From assembly GCF_000296215.2 (NCBI RefSeq), contig NZ_CP013949.1:7061501-7125500 (forward strand): 64,000 nucleotides of DNA, given 5' to 3'. Position 1 is the stretch's first letter. Each line of letters starts with the position of its first letter. Under the pieces are notes generated by a model. It searched no databases. It was given only the letters and a program-made list of their open reading frames with translations, and had not been told where the DNA came from. Of this stretch, positions 54,470-64,000 are shown piece by piece. This DNA comes from Bradyrhizobium sp. CCGE-LA001 (GTDB lineage: Bacteria > Pseudomonadota > Alphaproteobacteria > Rhizobiales > Xanthobacteraceae). The position numbers and the translations under genes are program-made.

Positions 54470-54629
54470 GCGAAGCCGCGTACGCCGTTGAAGCACTCGA
54501 TCCCGGAGTTCCCTACGAAAGTAGGTGGGCACCATATGTCCGGGCCCACGGGCCCGGCCAGGGACAGTTCCCTAAAGGATCGATAAGGCCCCGGGGATAT
54601 ATGGCTCCTGACGCACGTCGCAGCCTCGC
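54470..54629 (-). ncRNA. ssrS: 6S RNA
   Basis: About 160 nt on the reverse strand between zapA and 5-FCL, the classical location. The ends pair fully: GCGAGGCTGCG (54619-54629) with CGCGGCTTCGC (54470-54480), 11 base pairs including G-U. Inside, TCGATCC pairs with GGATCGA around a central bubble, and CCGGGCCC-GT-GGGCCCGG forms the apical stem. T-rich sequence follows the 3' end. The long, closed stem with a central bubble mimics an open promoter and binds RNA polymerase. Exact ends are inferred. Confidence 0.88.
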
Positions 54630-54680
54630 CGGGTCAATGTAACAACGATACTGACGAATCGCCAGTGGCGCGAAGTGAGC

Positions 54681-54812
54681 ATGCGGCCATCCTTCGAGAC
54701 GCCGCTTTGCGGGCTCCTCAGGATGAGGATCGAGTGCTTAGCAGCAGTTGGCAAAGCTGTCGGTTAGCCTCATCCTGAGGAGACCGCGGAGCGGTCGTCT
54801 CGAAGGACGAGG
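54681..54812. repeat. ATCCTTCGAGACG-type palindromic repeat
   Basis: GGCCATCCTTCGAGACGCCG, then GCTCCTCAGGATGAGG on the left, and CCTCATCCTGAGGAGACCGC with CGTCTCGAAGGACGAGG on the right, around a 46-base middle. It lies between the 6S RNA and zapA. REP-type element. Confidence 0.75.
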
Positions 54813-54839
54813 CGCTTGCGCAGGCCGCGCGGCAGCGCC

Positions 54840-55223
54840 CTACCCGATCGCAATCCCGTTGCCGACGGTGCGGTTCAGGACCTGGGTCGACTTCTCGATG
54901 CGTTCGGCGGCGGCGTTCAGGGCATTGACCACGGCGGTCTGCGTCATCCGGGCGCGCTCGACGGCGGCGTTGCGGAAATCCCGGAGCTCGGTCAGCTCCT
55001 GCTCCAGAGTGCGGACGCGGTTGCTGGTGTCGACCAGTTCGTCGCACACGGTCAGCGCAGCCATCACGGTGAGGCGCGCATCCCCGATCTCGCCGAATTT
55101 TCCGCGCAGCGACTGGATGCGCGTCTCCAGGGTTTCAGCGAGCTTGAGCAGCCGCACCTCCTGGCCCTCCTCGCAGGCCATGCGGTATTGCCGGCCATTG
55201 ATGGTGACGTTGATGTGGCTCAT
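54840..55223 (-). CDS. zapA: cell division protein ZapA
   Basis: ZapA (127 aa) stabilises the FtsZ ring. MSHINVTINGRQYRMACEEG is the typical N-terminal domain; residues about 60-115 form the long coiled-coil helix (VRTLEQELTELRDFRNAAVE). The stop precedes the 6S RNA region. It overlaps the DUF4164 gene by 4 bases. Confidence 0.94.
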   Translation of the reverse strand: MSHINVTINGRQYRMACEEGQEVRLLKLAETLETRIQSLRGKFGEIGDARLTVMAALTVCDELVDTSNRVRTLEQELTELRDFRNAAVERARMTQTAVVNALNAAAERIEKSTQVLNRTVGNGIAIG

Positions 55224-55540
55224 CCGTCCTCTCCGGTATCGAGCACCGAGCGTATCGTGACGATGGCGGAATCCAGCCGGTCGGAGATTTCGCGATTGGT
55301 GCGCTCGAGCTTGCGTGCCTTCACCAGTGCGCCATCGAGCTCGTCGGCGAGCCGCGAGCGATCGGCGCCGAGCGCCTGGATGCGTGCCGCAAGCTCGTTC
55401 TCGTCGCGATCGGCATCGCGCCGCCGCTCCACCGCGCTTTCCAGCGCGTCGAGCGCCGCCGTGAGCCTGCGGGTCGCAATCTCGATCTCGACGGCGGACG
55501 ACTCCGTCATAGCGGAACTGTTGGACACGCGATCGTTCAT
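55220..55540 (-). CDS. DUF4164 coiled-coil protein
   Basis: A roughly 106-residue protein, mostly one long helix (about 20-100) with heptad-like spacing, e.g. TRRLTAALDALESAVERRRD and LVKARKLERTNREISDRLDS. DUF4164 proteins are usually beside zapA; they may act with it at the Z-ring, which is inference. The ATG at 55540 is used; the ATG at 55510 is a credible alternative. Four-base overlap with zapA. Confidence 0.85.
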   Translation of the reverse strand: MNDRVSNSSAMTESSAVEIEIATRRLTAALDALESAVERRRDADRDENELAARIQALGADRSRLADELDGALVKARKLERTNREISDRLDSAIVTIRSVLDTGEDG

Positions 55541-55909
55541 GCAGTCAGCGGCGAACCTGTGGCCTGTCTGGCGGCCTTTACCCTGGAGCTTGCCGTCCGG
55601 CAAAAGACTCGGTTCGGCAAGCGGTTAGAAGCAGAAATTTACGTGGCAAGCTAGGGAAGCGCAACGCCGCCGCGAAACTATGCACCGATCAATCGGATGA
55701 AGCCGTGCTGATCCGCTATTCCGCCCGGCTGCGATCGCTGCGGAAAACCGCTCTCCACAGAGGCAACTTTTACGGTCAAACCGGCGTTTGATTGCCTTGG
55801 ACTCCCGGAACCGAGGTGCTATCCCAGCCCCGACCTTCAGTGGCCGCCAGGCTCCTCCCGCGCGGGCGTACATCGCCTCCAAGCGCCTCATTTCAGACGG
55901 ATTTCAGAC
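55541..55909. other. intergenic region upstream of transketolase
   Basis: A 369-base divergent gap that must hold the promoters of the DUF4164-zapA unit and of the tkt-gap-pgk-fba block. I see no RNA or repeat and no convincing frame in it; the reverse frame 55625-55891 has no family pattern. Confidence 0.45.
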
Positions 55910-57895
<1,986 letters not shown>

Positions 57896-57948
57896 GAGTT
57901 GAGCTTGCCGCAAAAAAGGACTACCTAATCTCCCATATGATCAAGCAC

Positions 57949-57967
57949 CGCCCGGCCGAACCGGGCG
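57949..57967 (+). terminator. hairpin after tkt
   Basis: CGCCCGG (57949-57955) and CCGGGCG (57961-57967) form a 7-base-pair stem with a 5-base loop, 54 bases after the tkt stop. It is followed by CCCGCCCCTAAAAAA, not a T tract, so it may be only a processing or weak stop site. Confidence 0.45.
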
Positions 57968-58045
57968 CCCGCCCCTAAAAAACCCTCGCAGGCGCGCCCA
58001 CCGCGCGTTGTGCGGGATGACAACGGTCATTGAAGGAGACGAAAC

Positions 58046-59053
58046 ATGGCAGTCCGCGTCGCAATTAACGGTTTTGGCCGCATCGGCCGCAACGTCCTGC
58101 GGGCGATCGCCGAGTCAGGCCGCAAGGACATCGAGGTCGTCGGCATCAACGACCTCGGCCCGGTCGAGACCAACGCCCATCTGCTTCGTTTCGACAGCGT
58201 CCATGGCCGCTTCCCCGGCACCGTCACCGTCGACGGCGACTCCATCAGCCTCGGCGCCAACAAGATCAAGGTGACCGCCGAGCGCGATCCCGCGAAGCTG
58301 CCCTGGAAAGATCTCGGCGTCGATGTCGCGCTGGAGTGCACCGGCATCTTCACCTCGAAGGACAAGGCCTCCGCGCATCTGACCGCCGGCGCCAAGCGCG
58401 TGCTGGTCTCCGCGCCCGCCGACGGCGCCGACGCCACCATCGTCTACGGCGTCAACCACGACACGCTGACCAAGGATCATTTGGTCGTCTCCAACGGCAG
58501 CTGCACCACCAACTGTCTCGCGCCGGTCGCCAAGGTGCTGAACGATCTCGTCGGCATCGAAACGGGCTTCATGACCACGATCCACGCTTATACCGGCGAC
58601 CAACCGACTTTGGACACGCTGCACAAGGATCTCTACCGCGGCCGCGCCGCTGCGATGTCGATGATCCCGACCTCGACCGGCGCTGCCAAGGCCATCGGCC
58701 TGGTGCTGCCCGAGCTGAAGGGCAAGCTCGACGGCGTCGCGATCCGCGTGCCGACCCCGAACGTCTCGGTCGTCGACCTCAAGATCGTCGCCAAGCGCGC
58801 AACCGATGCCAAGGAGATCAACGCGGCGATGAAGCGCGCCTCTGAGCAGCAGCTCAAGGGCATCCTCGGCTACACCAGCGCGCCGAACGTCTCGATCGAC
58901 TTCAATCACGACCCGCACTCCTCGACCTTCCACGAGGACCAGACCAAGGTGCAGAACGGCACGCTGGTGCGCGTGATGTCCTGGTACGACAACGAGTGGG
59001 GCTTCTCGAACCGCATGGCGGACACCGCCGTCGCGATCGCGAAGAAGATCTGA
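58046..59053 (+). CDS. gap: type I glyceraldehyde-3-phosphate dehydrogenase
   Basis: GAPDH (335 aa) of glycolysis and the Calvin cycle. VAINGFGRIGRNVLRAIAES binds the cofactor; catalytic Cys153 is in SNGSCTTNCLAP. The C-terminal domain has MIPTSTGAAKAIG and SWYDNEWGFSNRM. A strong GAAGGAG ribosome site precedes the ATG. Confidence 0.97.
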   Translation: MAVRVAINGFGRIGRNVLRAIAESGRKDIEVVGINDLGPVETNAHLLRFDSVHGRFPGTVTVDGDSISLGANKIKVTAERDPAKLPWKDLGVDVALECTGIFTSKDKASAHLTAGAKRVLVSAPADGADATIVYGVNHDTLTKDHLVVSNGSCTTNCLAPVAKVLNDLVGIETGFMTTIHAYTGDQPTLDTLHKDLYRGRAAAMSMIPTSTGAAKAIGLVLPELKGKLDGVAIRVPTPNVSVVDLKIVAKRATDAKEINAAMKRASEQQLKGILGYTSAPNVSIDFNHDPHSSTFHEDQTKVQNGTLVRVMSWYDNEWGFSNRMADTAVAIAKKI

Positions 59054-59062
59054 GCCGAGGTC

Positions 59063-59195
59063 GCGTGTCCCGGACGCGGTGCAGCGCTTAAGCGCTGCTC
59101 CGCAGAGCCGGGACCCATCTAGCCGCGGGACTCGCTGTGATGTGGGTCCCGGTTCTGCAGCGCACCGCTTCGCGCTGCGCAGCGCCCGGGACAAG
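59063..59195. repeat. GTCCCGG-type palindromic repeat before pgk
   Basis: GTGTCCCGGACGCGGTGCAGC at one end, AGAGCCGGGACCCAT and GTGGGTCCCGGTTCTGC in the middle, CTGCGCAGCGCCCGGGACA at the other end. It resembles the repeat at 48262-48395 and ends 10 bases before the pgk start, so it makes up most of the pgk leader. Confidence 0.78.
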
Positions 59196-59205
59196 AGAGC
59201 CGAGC

Positions 59206-60402
59206 ATGACCAACAAATTCCGCACCCTCGACGACGTCGACGTGAAGGGCAAGCGCGTGCTGCTGCGCGTCGATCTCAACGTTCCCATGGAGAACGGACG
59301 CGTCACCGACGCCACCCGGCTCGAGCGCGTCGCGCCGACCATCACCGAGCTCGCCGGCAAAGGCGGCAAGGTCATCCTGCTCGCGCATTTCGGCCGGCCG
59401 AAGGGACGCGATGCCAAGGACTCGCTCAAGCCGGTCGCGGAAGCGCTGTCGAAGGTGGTGAAGAAGCCCGTCGGATTCGCCGAGGATTGCATCGGTGAGC
59501 CCGCGGCCAAGGCCGTCGCCGACTTGAAGGACGGCGACATCCTGTGCCTGGAAAACACCCGCTTCCACAAGGAAGAGGAAAAGAACGATCCGGCCTTCGT
59601 CGCAGAGCTCGCCAAGCTCGGCGACATCTGGGTCAATGACGCGTTCTCGGCCGCGCACCGCGCCCACGCCTCGACCGAAGGCCTCGGCCACAAGCTGCCG
59701 GCCTATGCCGGCCGCACCATGCAGGCCGAGCTCGACGCGCTGGAGAAGGCGCTGGGCTCGCCGACCAAGCCGGTCATCGCGATCATCGGCGGCGCCAAGG
59801 TCTCGACCAAGATCGACCTGCTCGAAAACCTCGTCACCAAGGTCGACGCGCTCGTGATCGGCGGCGGCATGGCCAACACCTTCCTGCACGCCCAGGGCGT
59901 CGGCGTCGGCAAGTCGCTGGCCGAGAAGGATCTTAGCGCCACCGCGCTGCGCATCATGGAGAAGGCGGAAGCCGCCAATTGCGCGATCATCCTGCCCGTC
60001 GATGCCACCGTCGCCTATCATTTCGCCGCGAATGCGCCCTCGCACGCCTACGGGCTCGACGCGATCCCCGCCGACGGCATGATCCTCGACGTCGGCCCGC
60101 AATCGATCGCGCGCGTTCACGCCGCGATCGACGATGCCGCCACGCTGGTCTGGAACGGGCCGCTCGGCGCGTTCGAGATGCAGCCGTTCGACCGCGGCAC
60201 GGTCGCGGCCGCCAGGCACGCTGCCGAGCGTACCAAGGCGAAGAAGCTGATCTCGATCGCCGGCGGCGGCGACACCGTCGCGGCGCTCAACCAGGCCGGC
60301 GTCGCCGGCAGTTTCACCTATGTCTCGACCGCCGGTGGCGCGTTCCTTGAATGGATGGAAGGCAAGCCCCTGCCCGGGGTCGAGGTGCTGCGCGTCAAGT
60401 AA
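59206..60402 (+). CDS. pgk: phosphoglycerate kinase
   Basis: PGK (398 aa), transferring phosphate between 1,3-bisphosphoglycerate and ADP. VLLRVDLNVPMENGRVTD, then LLAHFGRPKGRDAKDSLKPV, NDAFSAAHRAHASTEG and the C-terminal FEMQPFDRGT with GGGDTVAALNQAGVAG are all present. The ATG at 59206 is right; the frame opens in the repeat at 59137. Calvin/glycolysis block. Confidence 0.97.
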   Translation: MTNKFRTLDDVDVKGKRVLLRVDLNVPMENGRVTDATRLERVAPTITELAGKGGKVILLAHFGRPKGRDAKDSLKPVAEALSKVVKKPVGFAEDCIGEPAAKAVADLKDGDILCLENTRFHKEEEKNDPAFVAELAKLGDIWVNDAFSAAHRAHASTEGLGHKLPAYAGRTMQAELDALEKALGSPTKPVIAIIGGAKVSTKIDLLENLVTKVDALVIGGGMANTFLHAQGVGVGKSLAEKDLSATALRIMEKAEAANCAIILPVDATVAYHFAANAPSHAYGLDAIPADGMILDVGPQSIARVHAAIDDAATLVWNGPLGAFEMQPFDRGTVAAARHAAERTKAKKLISIAGGGDTVAALNQAGVAGSFTYVSTAGGAFLEWMEGKPLPGVEVLRVK

Positions 60403-60459
60403 GCTTCAATCGGCAAACATTGAGCGGCCTTGCAAGGCCCAAACGGGAGAACAAGACAG

Positions 60460-61527
60460 ATGGCTCGGATCACGTTACGTCAATTGCTCGACCACGCGGC
60501 GGAGAACGATTACGGCGTACCGGCCTTCAACATCAACAACATGGAGCAGGCGCTGGCGATCATGGACGCGGCCAACCAGGTCGACGCGCCCGTCATCATC
60601 CAGGCCTCGCGCGGCGCCCGCTCCTACGCCAACGACGTCATGCTCAAGCACATGATGGACGCGGTCACCGAGATCTATCCGCACATTCCGGTCTGCGTGC
60701 ATCTCGACCACGGCAACGAGCCGGCGACCTGCATGACCGCGATCCAGGCCGGCTTCACCTCGGTGATGATGGACGGCTCGCTCAAGGCGGACGGCAAGAC
60801 CCCCGGCGACTGGGGCTACAATGTCGGCGTCACCAAGACCGTGACCGACATGGCCCATCTCGGCGGCATCTCAGTTGAGGGTGAGCTCGGGGTGCTCGGC
60901 TCGCTCGAGACCGGCATGGGTGACAAGGAAGACGGCCACGGCGCCGAAGGCAAGCTCAGCCACGACCAGCTCCTGACCAATCCGGACGAAGCCGTGAAGT
61001 TCGTGCAGGAGACCAAGGTCGACGCGCTCGCGATCGCGATGGGCACCTCGCACGGCGCCTACAAGTTCACCCGCAAGCCGGACGGCGACATCCTCGCCAT
61101 GAACGTGATCGAGGAGATCCACCGCAAGCTGCCGAACACGCATCTGGTCATGCACGGTTCCTCCTCGGTGCCGCAGGACCTTCAGGACATCATCAACGCC
61201 TATGGCGGCAAGATGAAGCCGACCTGGGGCGTGCCTGTCGCCGAGATCCAGCGCGGCATCAAGAACGGCGTGCGCAAGATCAACATCGACACCGACAACC
61301 GCATGGCCATGACCGGCCAGATCCGCAAGGTGCTCAAGGACAATCCGGAAGAGTTCGATCCGCGCAAATATTTGAAGCCGGCGATGGAAGCGATGACCAA
61401 GCTGTGCAAGCAGCGCCTCCAGGAGTTCAACACGGCCGGCCAGGCCTCCAAGATCAAGAAGGTGCTGACCACCGCCGAGATGGCCAAGCGCTACGCCAAG
61501 GGCGAGCTCGATCCGAAGGTCGCGTAG
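60460..61527 (+). CDS. fba: class II fructose-bisphosphate aldolase
   Basis: A 355-residue zinc-dependent aldolase of the Calvin-cycle subtype (CbbA-like). YGVPAFNINNMEQALAIMDA begins it; the zinc-site HLDHG and the EGELGVLGSLE region are typical, and LVMHGSSSVPQDLQDIIN is the second zinc part. The ATG at 60460 follows GGGAG. A class I aldolase gene lies 275 bases downstream, so two unrelated enzymes for the same reaction are adjacent. Confidence 0.96.
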   Translation: MARITLRQLLDHAAENDYGVPAFNINNMEQALAIMDAANQVDAPVIIQASRGARSYANDVMLKHMMDAVTEIYPHIPVCVHLDHGNEPATCMTAIQAGFTSVMMDGSLKADGKTPGDWGYNVGVTKTVTDMAHLGGISVEGELGVLGSLETGMGDKEDGHGAEGKLSHDQLLTNPDEAVKFVQETKVDALAIAMGTSHGAYKFTRKPDGDILAMNVIEEIHRKLPNTHLVMHGSSSVPQDLQDIINAYGGKMKPTWGVPVAEIQRGIKNGVRKINIDTDNRMAMTGQIRKVLKDNPEEFDPRKYLKPAMEAMTKLCKQRLQEFNTAGQASKIKKVLTTAEMAKRYAKGELDPKVA

Positions 61528-61558
61528 CCGTCGCCGTTCGCGTAGGCCGGCACCCTCT

Positions 61559-61682
61559 CCGTCATTCCGGGGCGCCGCAAAGCGGCGAGCTGGGATGCGC
61601 AATTGCGCATCCGAGAATCCATAACCACAGCCTGGGGTTATGGATTCCGGGCCTGCGCCTTACGGCGCATCCCGGAATGACA
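61559..61682. repeat. palindromic repeat with TGCGCAATTGCGCA core
   Basis: CCGTCATTCCGGGGCGCCGC on the left and GCGCATCCCGGAATGACAG on the right, with TGCGCAATTGCGCA at 61596-61609 and AATCCATAACCACAG paired to CTGGGGTTATGGATT inside. It lies between the two aldolase genes. It belongs to the same family as 54280-54417. Confidence 0.78.
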
Positions 61683-61801
61683 GCGTTTTTCAATGTTACG
61701 ATCCCTCCCCCCTTACCCTGCGACGAACGTTAACTCGGCAATTGCCCGAGAACGGTCTATTTTCACGGGCAAGGGCAGAATCGCTTTGGGAGGACCTCTC
61801 G

Positions 61802-62842
61802 ATGAATCTGACTGAGCTCAACAGGATCGCGACCGCAATGGTCGCGCCGGGCAAGGGCATCCTTGCCGCCGACGAATCCTCCGGCACCATTAAAAAGCGC
61901 TTCGACGCGATCGGCGTGGAATCGACGGAAACGAACCGCCGCGACTATCGCGAGATGCTGTTCCGCTCCACGGAGGCCATGAGCCAGTACATCTCCGGCG
62001 TGATCCTCTATGACGAGACGATCTGGCAGGACGCAAAAGACGGCACGCCGCTGGTGAAGCTGATCGAACAGAGCGGCGCCATTCCCGGCATCAAGGTCGA
62101 CGAGGGCACGCAGGCCCTGCCGATGTGTCCGGGCGAGCTGGTCACGGTCGGGCTCGACAAGCTCGCCGAGCGGCTGAAGAAATATTACGAGCGCGGGGCG
62201 CGTTTCGCCAAATGGCGAGCGGTGATCGATATCGGCAGCGGCGCTGACGGCCGGGGCATCCCCTCGATGACCGCGATCAGCGTCAACGCCCACGCGCTGG
62301 CGCGCTACGCCGCATTGTGCCAGGCCGCGCAGATCGTGCCGATCGTCGAGCCGGAAGTGCTGATGGACGGCGACCACGACATCGATCGCTGCTATGAGGT
62401 CACCCAGCGCGTGCTCAACAAGACCTTCCAGGAATTGCGCGTGCAGCGCGTCGCGCTCGAGGGAATGGTGCTGAAGCCGAACATGGCGATCTCAGGCAAG
62501 AAATGCGCAAGGCAGGCGCCCGTCGAGGAAGTCGCGGAGAAGACCGTGCGCCTCTTGAAGTCTTGTGTGCCCGCCGCGGTGCCCGGCATCGCCTTCCTCT
62601 CCGGCGGGCAGTCAGACGAAGAGGCGACCGCCCACCTCAACGCGATGCACAAGCTCGGCCCACTGCCCTGGGGCCTGACCTTCTCCTATGGCCGCGCGCT
62701 GCAAGCGGCGCCGCAGAAGGCCTGGTCCGGCAAGGCCGAGAACGTCGCAGCCGGCCAAACCGCCTTCAGTCATCGCGCGCGCATGAACGGGCTGGCGTCC
62801 AAGGGCGAATGGCAAAGCAGCCTGGAAAAGAAGGCAGCCTAG
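61802..62842 (+). CDS. class I fructose-bisphosphate aldolase
   Basis: A 346-residue Schiff-base aldolase. LTELNRIATAMVAPGKGILA and DESSGTIKKRF are the animal-type N-terminus; the Schiff-base lysine is in LEGMVLKPNM. IAFLSGGQSDEEATAHLNAM near the end is also diagnostic. The ATG at 61802 has GGAGG upstream. It has no sequence relation to the class II enzyme upstream. Confidence 0.95.
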   Translation: MNLTELNRIATAMVAPGKGILAADESSGTIKKRFDAIGVESTETNRRDYREMLFRSTEAMSQYISGVILYDETIWQDAKDGTPLVKLIEQSGAIPGIKVDEGTQALPMCPGELVTVGLDKLAERLKKYYERGARFAKWRAVIDIGSGADGRGIPSMTAISVNAHALARYAALCQAAQIVPIVEPEVLMDGDHDIDRCYEVTQRVLNKTFQELRVQRVALEGMVLKPNMAISGKKCARQAPVEEVAEKTVRLLKSCVPAAVPGIAFLSGGQSDEEATAHLNAMHKLGPLPWGLTFSYGRALQAAPQKAWSGKAENVAAGQTAFSHRARMNGLASKGEWQSSLEKKAA

Positions 62843-62845
62843 ATC

Positions 62846-63529
62846 TTGTCGAACAAACCGCCTCCGCCGCGCCCGGCGCCGCGTCTTTATCTTGCGACGC
62901 CTGACGTCGACGATCCAGCTGCGCTCGTCGCCGAGCTGCCGGGCCTGCTTGCATCTGCCGACGTCGCGGCCGTGCTGCTGCGGCTGAAGGAGACGGACCA
63001 GCGCACCATGATCTCGCGCATCAAGGCGCTGGCGCCGCCGGTGCAGAAGGCCGGCGCCGCGCTCCTGATCGACGGCCATGCCGAGCTGGTGGCGCGTGGC
63101 GGCGCCGACGGCGCCCACCTCACCGGCCTTGCTGCTCTGGAAGACGCGGCGCCATCGCTCAAGCCCGATCGCATCGCCGGCGTCGGCGGACTTACCACGC
63201 GCCACGATTCCATGAGCGCGGGCGAGATGGGCGCCGATTATTTGCTGTTCGGCGAGCCCGACGAAAAGGGCCAGCGCCCGTCCTCGCAGGCGATCGCCGA
63301 ACGGCTGGACTGGTGGGCCGAGCTGTTCGAGCCGCCCTGCGTCGGCTTTGCCATCTCGCTTGAAGAGGCCTACGACTTCGCCGCCAGCGGCGCCGATTTC
63401 GTGCTGGTCGGCGAGCTGATCTGGGCCGATCCGCGCGGGCCGAAGGCTGCGCTGATCGAGGTCGATGCTGCGATCAAGAAGGCCTATGCGACCGCAAGCC
63501 AAAATCCTGCGGGCCAGGAGCACGGCTAG
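62846..63529 (+). CDS. thiamine phosphate synthase-like protein
   Basis: A 227-residue TIM-barrel protein of the ThiE/TenI type. AAVLLRLKETDQRTMISRIK, then AGAALLIDGHAELVARGGAD and GAHLTGL agree with ThiE, as does GADYLLFGEPDEKG in place of the typical GADYVGFGPVF-like loop. Several residues differ from true ThiE, so it may be another phosphate-binding enzyme. The start is TTG at 62846, 3 bases after the aldolase stop, with GAAGG upstream. Confidence 0.78.
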   Translation: MSNKPPPPRPAPRLYLATPDVDDPAALVAELPGLLASADVAAVLLRLKETDQRTMISRIKALAPPVQKAGAALLIDGHAELVARGGADGAHLTGLAALEDAAPSLKPDRIAGVGGLTTRHDSMSAGEMGADYLLFGEPDEKGQRPSSQAIAERLDWWAELFEPPCVGFAISLEEAYDFAASGADFVLVGELIWADPRGPKAALIEVDAAIKKAYATASQNPAGQEHG

Positions 63530-63537
63530 CGCCCGAC

Positions 63538-64000
63538 ATGAAGCTCCCGCGCATCACCATCCTGGCCACGCTGCTGCTCACGACGCCTGCGGCGGCGCAG
63601 CTCCAGATAACGCCGCCGGCGACGACGCCGAGCCCTCCGGCCGAAAAGCAGAAGCCCAAGCCGCCCGCGCCTGCCAAGAAGGAGGCGGCGCCGGCGCCGA
63701 AGGCTTCACCATCCCCCAAGCCGTCCGCCTCGCCCAAGCCCGCAACCGTGATCCCTGCGCCGCCGGCCGACAATCCCAATGTCGATCTGGTGTACGGCGC
63801 CTATCAGCGCGGCCAGTACAAGACCGCGTTCGAGCTGGCCACCGCGCGCGCGCAAGCGGGTGATCCCAAGGCGATGACCATGCTCGGCGAGCTCTATTCC
63901 AATGCCATGGGCATCCGCCGCGATTACGCCAAGGCGGCCGAATGGTACAAGCGCGCTGCGGATGCCGGCGACCGCGAGGCGATGTTCGCGCTTTCCATGC
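63538..64000 (+). CDS. Sel1-repeat (TPR-like) secreted protein (partial)
   Basis: The N-terminal 154 residues of a longer protein; the end lies outside the window. A signal peptide (about 1-20, TLLLTTPAAAQ) is followed by a long Pro/Ala/Lys-rich linker (about 25-80), then Sel1-like repeats from YGAYQRGQYKTAFELATARA and AMTMLGELYSNAMGIRRDYA on, with the AAEWYKRAADAGD consensus. Likely periplasmic, perhaps involved in protein interactions. It starts 8 bases after the ThiE-like gene. Confidence 0.85.
   Translation, partial: MKLPRITILATLLLTTPAAAQLQITPPATTPSPPAEKQKPKPPAPAKKEAAPAPKASPSPKPSASPKPATVIPAPPADNPNVDLVYGAYQRGQYKTAFELATARAQAGDPKAMTMLGELYSNAMGIRRDYAKAAEWYKRAADAGDREAMFALSM

Noticed and set aside
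54340..54642. Forward 100-codon frame over the 6S RNA region
   Set aside because: It crosses a repeat and the structured RNA, has no ribosome site and no protein family pattern.

Overview
The window is GC-rich chromosomal DNA from an alphaproteobacterium, most likely Bradyrhizobium or a close relative. This rests on family-level resemblance of almost every protein, the Calvin-type tkt-gap-pgk-fba block, the small hypothetical families typical of that group (DUF2852, DUF4164, DUF6869-like), many short palindromic intergenic repeats, and a 6S RNA beside zapA. I see no rRNA, tRNA, CRISPR array, insertion sequence or prophage. The species is not assigned.

Layout. 1-4.4 kb: N-terminal part of a membrane sensor protein, then tolB, tolA, tolR and tolQ, all transcribed leftward. 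4.4-9.9 kb: a frameshifted DUF2231 gene, cysE, a fatty-acid desaturase, a TetR regulator with two matching operators around it, DUF2852 and two YCII proteins. 10-19.9 kb: a triple-PAS soluble chemoreceptor, an SDR, small secreted proteins, an ECF42-type sigma factor operon with a YCII (DGPF) partner, a hydroxyacid dehydrogenase, and a TetR/GST divergent pair. 20-32.4 kb: a TRAP transporter remnant, hydantoinase hyuAB, a sirtuin, a CPA2 antiporter, an SDR, a nucleobase permease, dctA and an ABC-F protein.

32.6-42.7 kb: a tightly packed nine-gene leftward operon. It encodes a polyamine/opine-type ABC importer, a HcnABC/opine-oxidase-like flavoenzyme set, a second DadA-like oxidase and RidA. A divergent LysR regulator and a class I glutamine amidotransferase lie beside it. 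The likely joint role is uptake and oxidative breakdown of an unidentified amine, imino acid or opine. This is the best candidate here for an uncharacterised pathway.

42.9-49.1 kb: ybgC, a metallophosphoesterase, a duplicated-domain protein, ruvB-ruvA-ruvC and yebC. 49.4-52.7 kb: two adjacent soluble chemoreceptors with a shared C-terminal domain. 52.9-55.5 kb: ymdB-type phosphoesterase, 5-formyl-THF cyclo-ligase, 6S RNA, zapA and DUF4164. 55.9-64 kb: tkt, gap, pgk, class II and class I fructose-bisphosphate aldolases, a ThiE-like protein and the start of a Sel1-repeat protein.

Notable points: ruvCAB-ybgC and tolQRAB, often contiguous in alphaproteobacteria, are about 39 kb apart here and pal is not directly after tolB. 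Several repeat families fill the intergenic gaps. One gene is frameshifted and one transporter survives only as a 3' scrap.
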